A stretch of 64,000 nt of DNA, from assembly GCA_039000515.1 (NCBI GenBank), contig JBCFYV010000012.1, positions 37,651,407-37,715,406 on the forward strand, read 5' to 3'. The notes beneath the pieces are model-generated. The model searched no databases. It saw only the letters and a program-made list of their open reading frames with translations, and was not told the DNA's origin. Below are positions 56,103-64,000 of the stretch, in pieces (the stretch's first letter is position 1; each line of letters starts with the position of its first letter). This stretch comes from Timema cristinae. Its lineage: Eukaryota > Arthropoda > Insecta > Phasmatodea > Timematidae. The translations under genes and the position numbers were made by a program.

Positions 56103-56509
56103 GTTGAAGTTGTGATATTTGTTCAAATAATGTGTTTGGAATTGTCATGTCTGTTATAATAAGTTTCATTTGTAGCTGTCTGGTCCGTTCAAACATGTTT
56201 TAATCTCACCTGTTTTGTATGTTAGAAACAGTGTCAACTGCAGTTATGGTGTCCATATAAGTAAGTGCTAGCTGAAGTTTTCATGTATTTTCAAATAAGT
56301 TTCAATTCCATTGTCATGTCTGAATAAATTTCATTTGTAGTTGTTGTATCAGATTAGATTAAAGTAAACTGAATTGGTCATATATGTTAAAATAAGTACC
56401 AGTTATGTTGTCATGTATGTTCATATAAGTGTCTGTTGAAGTGATCATGTCTGTTCAAACAAATTTTAACTGCGAGTGTCGTTTCTGATCATATAATTGT
56501 CAGTTACTG

Positions 56510-56769
56510 ACATTATTAGCACCGCGTCTTACTACCCATTTGGGTTGTAAGTACTTAAGCTAATGCGTAATGGTAGGGTGATTGTGAGATGAAATGGAGG
56601 ACCCACAGTTTAACGTGGGATCCGAACCACGCATTCACAAGTTGTGATTAATACACATCTTGTCAGAAGTTAAGGAAGGGCTTAGCAATCAGATAAATCT
56701 GTGCCAGGACAACCCCGGACCCCCAGCACAGAAGTCTGACACCTTACACCTAGACCGCCAGGTCACCAA
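56510..56769 (-). mobile_element. SINE, group A, internal deletion, 12-bp target duplication
   Basis: Minus strand from an AT tail to a complete head ending CGCCAGGTCACC. The body is missing the segment around GGCCTGGCATTCC: it jumps from GAACCACG to CATTCACAAG. It has the long body variant. TGTCAGTTACTG flanks it (56498-56509, 56770-56781), although this phrase also belongs to the host array. Confidence 0.85.
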
Positions 56770-58076
56770 TGTCAGTTACTGCTGCCATGTCTGATCGAAT
56801 AAGTGTAAATCACAGTTGTTATATATGTTCAAATAGGCGTCAGGTGCAGTGTTCGTGCCTGTTGGAATAAGTATCAATTGAAGTTATCTTTTTTCTAATA
56901 AGTGTCAACTGCAGTTTTTGACTCTATTCGAATAAACACCTATCATTAATTCTCATGTAGATCTAAACAAGTCTCGGTTATAATTTTATTTTTTGATCAC
57001 ATAAGTGTCCATGTTAGTTGTAGTATCTGAATAATTGTCAGTTTTATTTGTCATGTTCGTTCAGATAAGAAATAATTGTGGTTGTCATTTCTGTTCAAAT
57101 AGGAGTCAATTGAAGTTATCCTGTCTGTTCAAAGATTTCAATTTCAATTGTCGTGTATGTTCGAATAATTGTAATTTGTAGTTTTTTAAGTGTGAATAAG
57201 AATCAGTTATGGTTTTCACATATGTTCGAATAAGTGTTAGTAGCAGTCATCTTAACTATTCAAATAAGTGCAATAGCAGTGGTCGTGTGGGTTTGAATAA
57301 GTGTAATATTCATTTGTTGTTTCTGTTCAAATAAATGCCGGTGGAAGTAGTCATGTCTTTTCAAATAAGTTTAAATTGCAATTGTCATATCTGATTAAAT
57401 AATTGTCATTAGCTTTTATCGTGTCTATTCGAATAGCTAGCATTAGCTTTTGTCATGTATAATTGAATAGTTGGCAATAGCTTCTGTTGTGTCTGATCAA
57501 ACATTTGACACTTGCTTTTGTCATGTCGGATAGAGTAGTTGGGCATTTGCTTTTGTCGTGTCTAATCGAATCGATGTTAATTACAGATGTCATATCTGTT
57601 CACATATGCCTTAGCTTAATTTGTTGTGTACTTCCAAAATAGGCTTCAATTGCAGTTATCATATATGTTTTAATAAGTTTCAGCTGCGATTTTCATGTCT
57701 TTCCAAACGAATATCAGTTTAAATTTTTTGTTTAGTCATAATAACTTTCAGTTGCAATTGTTGGCTATAGTAAGTTTAATCTATAGTTGTCATGACTGTT
57801 CAAACAATATTTAACTGTAGTTGTCATATCTGTTCTTATAAGAGTCAATTAGAGTTGTCATGTCAGTTCAAAAAGGTTTCAATTAGAACTGTGGTTTTTC
57901 GAATAAGTGTGATTTTCGCTCGTCCTGTTTATTTGAATAAGAATAAGTTGCATTTCTCGTGTCCATTTGAATAATTGTCATTTGTATTTGTCGTGTATAT
58001 TTGAATAATTGTCAGCTGTAGTTGTGAATCTTTTTAAAATAGTTAGAGTTTTAGTTGAATATCAGTTCAAACAATT

Positions 58077-58327
58077 GAGGGGGTTGGGTCAAAAACACAA
58101 CCTTCATTTTATGAAAAAATGTTTTAGCATGGATTTCTGGTAGTTTACCTCTTGAATTAAAAGTTGCTTTTATAGTCGTCAAGAAGAAGCTAGCAAGACA
58201 ATAGCTAATATTGGAGAGAATTTTATTTATTTTTTATATCTAGATTTACAGATTTTACAGACGTTTAAATAGTGAAAATATCCCATCTAAATCTGTGAGA
58301 ATTATCTTATTTATTCCCCGACCCCTC
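58077..58327. mobile_element. Small TIR element (251 bp) within the 34-bp array
   Basis: Left GAGGGGGTTGGGTC and right (minus sense) GAGGGGTCGGGG are imperfect inverted ends. AATT lies on both sides (58073-58076, 58328-58331). The interior has no trace of the 34-bp unit. Family unknown. Confidence 0.5.
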
Positions 58328-60169
58328 AATTTTAGGTTGCAATTGTCATGTTCTGTTTAATTAAATATAATTTGCAGTTGTTGTGTCTGTTCAAATAGGT
58401 GTCAGTTGCAGTTTCTATGTGTGCTAGAATAAGTGACAGTTTCATCTGTCATGTATGTTAAAATAAGTAAAAAGTTCAGTTTTGGTGTGTCTTCTAATAA
58501 CTGGAAACTGTAGTTTTCATGTCTAGTCATTTAAACAGCAGTTGCAACTAGCTGTTTTGTCTGTTCAAATAGGTGTAGAATGAAGTTGTCATGTCTGTTC
58601 AAATAAGTTCTAGTTACATTTGTCATATTTATTAAAATAAGTATCAACTTTAGTTGTTATGACTGTTCGAATAGGTGTCAAATAGAGTTGCTATGCATGT
58701 TTGAACAAAAGTCAGTTGCAAATTTCACATCTCTTTAATTATGTGTCAGTTGCACTCACCTTCTCTATTAAAATAAGTGTCAATAGCAGTGGTCGTGTCG
58801 GTTCAAATAAGTGTCAGTTGTATTTGTTGTTTCTGATCAAAAAAGTGCCTGTTGAAGTTGTCATGTATGATCAAAAAGTGCCTGTTGAAGTTGTCATGTA
58901 TGATCAAATAAGTGCCTGTTGAAGTTGTCATGTATGATCAAATAAGTTCCGGTTGAAATTGTACTGTCTGTTAAAATAGGTTCCAATTGCAAATTGTCAT
59001 GTCTGATCGAAAAAGTGTCAATTATGGTTGTCATGTCTATTAAAATAGCTTTCAGTTTCAATTGTTCCGGCTGCCCAAATTAGTTGTCATGTCTATTAAA
59101 ATAGCTTTCAGTTTCAATTGTTCTGGCTGCCCAAATTAGTTGTCAGTTGTAGTTTTGTTATCTTTAAATAATAAATGTAAGTTGCAGTTGTCTTGGCCTT
59201 TACGTATTGTATGTCATTAGCAGTTGTTATGTATATTATAGTATGTATCAGTTGCAGTTGTGTCTGTTTGAATAAGTGTCAGTTGCAGTTGTCTTGTATA
59301 TACGTAATGGATGTCATTTGCAATTGGTATGTGTATTAAACCATGCATCAATTGCAGTTGTGTCTGTTTGAATAAGTGCTGATTGCTGCTGTAATGCCCG
59401 TTCAAACAGGTGTAATTTGTAGATTTTGTTTGACCAAATCAGTGTAAGTTATATTTGTCATATTTGTTTGAATCAATGCTGTTTTGCAGTTGTCATGTCT
59501 GCCAGCTAAGTCAAATTTGCACTTGTCTTGTCTCTTTAAATAAGTGTCAGTTACAATTGTTATATCTATTTGAATAATCGTCAGCTGCAGTTGTTATGTC
59601 TTGTTTTAATAATTGCCAATTGCAGTTTTCAAATAAGCTTCAGTTGCAGTTTAATATTTGTTTGAATAAGTGTAATTTTCAAATGGTCATATCTGTTCAA
59701 ATATTCATCAGTTGCATCAGTTGTACCTCTCCAAAATATATATTTGCTGCAGAGGTTGTGTACATATGTAATAGTTGTCAGTTGCTGTCATCGTGTCAAT
59801 TTGAATAGGTGTATGTTGATGTCATGTCTGTTCAAATAAGAGCTAATTGAAGATGTCAGGTTTGTTCTTATACGAGCCAAATTGCAGATGTCATTCCCGT
59901 TCAAATATATTTTAGTTGCTGTTTTCATATCTTTTCCAATAAGTGTCATTTGTATTTTTCATGTCTGTTTCAATAAGTGTCATTTGCAGTTGTGGCTGTT
60001 AAAAACCAGTGTCAATTGTAGTTTTTATATCTGTTCAAACATAATTGTCAGTTGAAGTTGTATAGTCTTTTAGAATAAATGCAGGTGTCACAGATTTTTG
60101 AATAAGTGTAATTGGCCATTGTCGTTTATGTTCAAAATAGTGTTATTTTGATTTGAGATATTTAACGTG

Positions 60170-60400
60170 CACTTTCAGAACCGACTGCTTATATCAACAC
60201 ACGACCTATAAACTAACTTGAATATTGAACAGACACAACTTTGAGCCTCAGGCCATTAATTTATTAATGTGAAAGGGGTAACCCATATTTAATCAGTGTT
60301 AAATTTTTCGGCTGTACCAGGAATTGAATCCAGGACCATTATCTTAATAGAAAGTCATACTAACGACTGAGCAAAGTTGGTGGACTTGAAAGAGTGTCGT
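60170..60400 (-). mobile_element. SINE, group C, with 8-bp target duplication
   Basis: Minus strand: body with TTTATTAATGTGAAAGG, box-B-like GGAATTGAATCCAGG, and a box-A-like part, GACTGAGCAAAGTTGG. TTTGAGAT occurs at 60162-60169 and 60401-60408. Same family as 50998-51240. Confidence 0.8.
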
Positions 60401-60410
60401 TTTGAGATCT

Positions 60411-60612
60411 ATTTGGATGTTAAAATAATTTATATTTGCATCGGTCAAATCTGTTTAAATAATTTATATTTGCATTGGTCAAATCTGTCTAAATAATTTA
60501 TATTTGCATTGGTCAAATCTGTTTAAATAATTTATATTTGCATTGGTCAAATCTGTCTAAATAATTTATATTCGCATTGGTCAAATCTGTTTGAATAATT
60601 TATATTTGAAGT
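60411..60612. repeat. Locally homogenised ~37-bp units (TTTATATTTGCATTGG)
   Basis: Five consecutive units of TAATTTATATTTGCATTGGTC plus AAATCTGTTTAAA are nearly identical. This is a local expansion within the larger 34-bp array. Confidence 0.8.
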
Positions 60613-62669
60613 TGTAGTGTCTGTCTGAATAAGTGTAATTTGAAGTTGTCATGTCTGTTCGAATAAGTGTCATTTGAAGTTGTCGTGTCTGTTTGAACCT
60701 GTGTATGTAATAGTTGTATTGTTGGTTTGAATAAGTGTGTATTTATTTGTTATGTCTTTTCAATTAAGTGTCTGTTAAAGCTGTATTGCCTGTTAAAATA
60801 GGTGTCGGTTGCAAATGATATGTAGGTCCAAAACAAATGTTAGTTTGAGTTTTCATGCCTGTGGACAATATTTTTCAGTTCCACTTATATCTGTACATTC
60901 TGTACAATCTTTAGTAGAAGTTATCGTTTCTGTTTGAATAGATAGTAATCTGAATCTGTCTCATCTTTTTGATTAAGTATCAATGGCTGTTGTCAAATTT
61001 TTTCAAAGAGATGTCAGTTGGCGTTATCACGTCTGTACGTCAAAGGTGTTTGTTGCAGTTGATGTGTTTGTTGGCACAATCGTCAGTTACAGTTGTCATA
61101 GTTGTTCAAATAATTGTCAGTATCAGTTTGAGTGTCAGTCACAGTTGTCGTTTATGATTCAATAATTGTCATTTGCATTTGCCATTTCTCCTCGAATTAA
61201 GTGTCAGTTGCCATTGTCCTAACTGTTAGAAATAATTATTAGTTGCATTTGTAATTTGTAATGTATGTTTGAATAAGTGTCGGTTGTAGTTGTTATGTCC
61301 ATTCGAACAATTATTAGTTGCAGTTATCATGTCTGCTCTGAATAAATGTAATTTGCAGTTTTCATGTAGGTTTGAATAATTATCACTTGCAGTAGTCTTG
61401 ACTATTCGAATAAGTGTCAGTTGCATTTGTCATGTCTACTCCAAACAGTGTCAGTTAGATTTGTCATGTCTGTTCAAATAATTATCAGTCGCAGTTTCCA
61501 TGTCTGTTCAAATAATTATCAGTTGCAATTGTCATCTCTGTTTGAATAATTATCAGTTGCAATTGTCATATCTGTTTGAATAATTATCAGTTTCAGTTGT
61601 CATGTCTCTTCGGATAAGTGTCAGTTGCATTTGTCATTTCTGCTTGAATAAGTGTTACTTGCATTTCTCAAGTCTTTTTTAAATAAATGTGTCTATTTGT
61701 CAAGTGTATATGAAAATGTTTCATTATTGTAGTTTTCATGTATGTTCAATCAAGTGTCGTCTATACATTTTTATGGTTTGTTTGGATAGGTGACAGTTGA
61801 TCTTGTCATGCCTGTTCAAATAAGAGTAAGTTGTAGCTTTAATGTGTATTCGAATAGGTGTCATTTGGAGTAACTTATGTATTCAAATGAGTTTCGATAG
61901 CAGTTGACATGTTTTTTAGGATAATTAAAAGGTACAGTTGCTATATCTGTCCAAAATAGGCATTAGTTAAAGTTCTCATATCTATACTTATTAGGTGTCA
62001 GTTGCAATTGTCATGTTTGTTTAACTAAATTTCATTGCAGTGCTCATGTAAAATAAAATAAGTATACGTTACAGTTATCAGGTCTGTTCATTTAAAATTT
62101 GATTGCAGTTGTCATGTCTGTTTGGATAGAAGACTTTTATATTTGTCATATCTGTTCTAATAAGTGTTAATTGCAGTTTTCATGTCTTTTAGAATTAATG
62201 TTATTTTCTGGAGTTTTTTTGTTAGAATAAGTGTCATTTTAGGTTTTCATATATGCTAGAATAAAAGTCATTTGCAACTGTCATGTCTGGTCAAACAATT
62301 GTAATTTGCAGTTGTCTTGTTTCTTCAATCAAATGTCAGTTACATTTGTCGTGTTAGCTAATGTGTCAATGCTAGTTGTCGTGTCTATTCAGATTAAAGT
62401 TGATTGCAGTTGTCATGTATTTTCAAATAAAAATCAATTGCAATTCTCATGTCTCTTACAAAAGGATCTCAATTATGTTGTCATGTTTGTTTTAATGTAT
62501 GTCGTTTGCAATTTCCATGTCTGTTAAAAATAAGTGTCAGGTGCAGTCGTCTTGTCTGTTCAAATAAGTGACAGTAATAGCTGTATGTCAGTTCATAGAG
62601 GTATTTGTTTCAGTGGTCATGTCAGTTCGAATAAGTGTCAGTAACATTTGTGGGTCAGTTTGAATAAGT

Positions 62670-63165
62670 GTGTGTTGCAGTCGTCATGTCCGTTCAAATA
62701 AGTGAATGTTGCAGTAGTCATGTCTGTTCAAATAAGTGTATGTTGCAGTCGTCATGTCTGTTCAAATAAGTGTATGTTGCAGTAGTCATGTCTGTTCAAA
62801 TAAGTGTATGTTGCAGTCGTCATGTCTGTTCAAATAAGTGTATGTTGCAGTAGTCATGTCCGTTCAAATAAGTGTATGTTGCAGTAGTCATGTCCGTTCA
62901 AATAAATGTATGTTGCAGTAGTCATGTCCGTTCAAATAAGTGTATGTTGCAGTAGTCATGTCCGTTCAAATAAGTGTATGTTGCAGTAGTCATGTCCGTT
63001 CAAATAAGTGTATGTTGCAGTAGTCATGTCCGTTCAAATAAGTGTATGTTGCAGTAGTCATGTCCGTTCAAATAAGTGTATGTTGCAGTAGTCATGTCCG
63101 TTCAAATAAGTGAATGTTGCAGTTGGCATGTCCGTTCAAATTAAGTGTATGTTGCAGTTGTCTTG
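62670..63165. repeat. Homogenised core of the 34-bp array, ~14 units
   Basis: Nearly identical 34-bp units (GTGTATGTTGCAGTAGTC and ATGTCCGTTCAAATAA). The early units read GTCTG and the later ones GTCCG. They stand out against the diverged surroundings and indicate recent local expansion. Confidence 0.9.
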
Positions 63166-64000
63166 TTCATTCAAATAAGTGTTAGCTTAAACTCTCATGT
63201 CTGTTCAAACGAGCATCATTTGCAGTTTTTATATATGTCCAAAATAATTGTTAGCTATGCTTGTCATATCTTTGAGTGAGATTTGACATTTGCGGCTATC
63301 ATGTCAGTTTGAATAAGTTTCAGTTTTAGTTCTCAATTCTTCCCAAACAGAGCTAAAGGTGATTGCTGTACTGCTTAAATAACTGTCAATTGCAGTTGTA
63401 ATTTCTGTTCAAATAAATGCCTGATAAGTGCTTGATAAATATACATCATTTGGAGTCATCGTGCCGGTCCAAAATGGATATTAGTTTCATTTGTCGTGAT
63501 TGTTTAGATAGATGTCAGTTTCAGTTGTCGTATCAATATGGTTATCAGTTTAAGTTGTCATATAAATACGTAATGGTTATGCCTACCAGTTTCAGTTGTC
63601 ATATCTGTACTTAATAGTTGTAAGTTTAGATCGTATTTTTAGATAATAGTTGTTAGTTGCAGTTGTCGCATCGATGCATAATAATTGTCAGTGACAGTTG
63701 TCAATATTTACATAATATTTCTCAGTGAGAGTTGTCAAATATTTACAAAATATTTGTCAGTGGCAATTGTAAAATATTTATATAATATTTGTCAGTGGCA
63801 GTTGTATGATTACATAATATTTATCAGCTGCAGTTGTCGTATCTTCACATAGTATTTGTCAGTTGCAGCTGTTATAACTGTACATAATATTTGTCATTGG
63901 TAGTTGTATCTCTAAATAATAGTCGTAAATTACAACCATAGTGCCAAATAATTATCATTTGCAGTGTATTTTCGAACAAGTGTCAGTTTGATTTGTCATG

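Larger units (their letters stand above)
54905..64000. repeat. Degenerate 34-bp minisatellite, ~9 kb, reaching the window end
   Basis: The unit of about 34 bp joins CAGTTGCAGTTGTCATG and TCTGTTCAAATAAGTGT. Most units differ from one another at many positions and lengths vary by a few bases. The array is interrupted by a hAT element, a group A SINE, a small MITE and a group C SINE, and it continues past 64,000. The many short frames inside are repeat sequence. Confidence 0.9.

Overview
This window looks like AT-rich, repeat-dominated nuclear DNA from an animal, most likely an invertebrate with a large genome. I see no operons, no long open reading frames and no complete host gene. The coding signal that can be recognised belongs to transposable elements: piggyBac, PIF/Harbinger and non-LTR retrotransposons. 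I cannot name the species.

Layout. 0-6.7 kb: SINE copies, two of which (each with its own target-site duplication) carry a ~2 kb terminal-inverted-repeat DNA transposon at the same SINE position. 7.4-9.52 kb: a perfectly phased 40-bp minisatellite of 53 units. 9.6-13 kb: a SINE, a degenerate array, a two-copy hairpin repeat and a diverged AT-rich repeat. 13.5-17.15 kb: a decayed piggyBac element that received a solo LTR, a MITE and a foldback palindrome. 17.2-21.2 kb: low-complexity and degenerate arrays. 21.7-33.4 kb: many SINEs, a LINE 3' end, a 57-bp degenerate array and a MITE. 33.5-47.3 kb: two paralogous foldback elements (one with a SINE inside), a SINE-in-hAT-in-SINE nest with an 8-bp duplication, a truncated LINE and two weak exon candidates. 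49.3-50.1 kb: an internally deleted Harbinger element encoding a Myb/SANT-like fragment. 50.7-52.6 kb: three small minisatellites. 54.9 kb to the window end: about 9 kb of a degenerate 34-bp minisatellite, interrupted by a hAT element (8-bp duplication), two SINEs and a small MITE.

Three tRNA-headed SINE groups can be separated. Group A has a Glu/Asp/Gly-type head, group B has heads of two types (one Leu/Ser-like), and group C has another head. A and B share the same ~35-bp 3' tail ending in TAAGACGCGGTGCTA and then an A/T-rich repeat, which suggests mobilisation by one LINE machinery. Several copies carry target duplications of 7-13 bp.

Most interesting: a DNA transposon found twice at the same internal position of independent SINE copies. 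Also notable are the internally deleted Harbinger, the 40-bp array whose variant map shows block duplications, and the hairpin repeat pair with a compensatory base-pair change. All calls are by eye; alignment, library searches and RNA evidence were not available.
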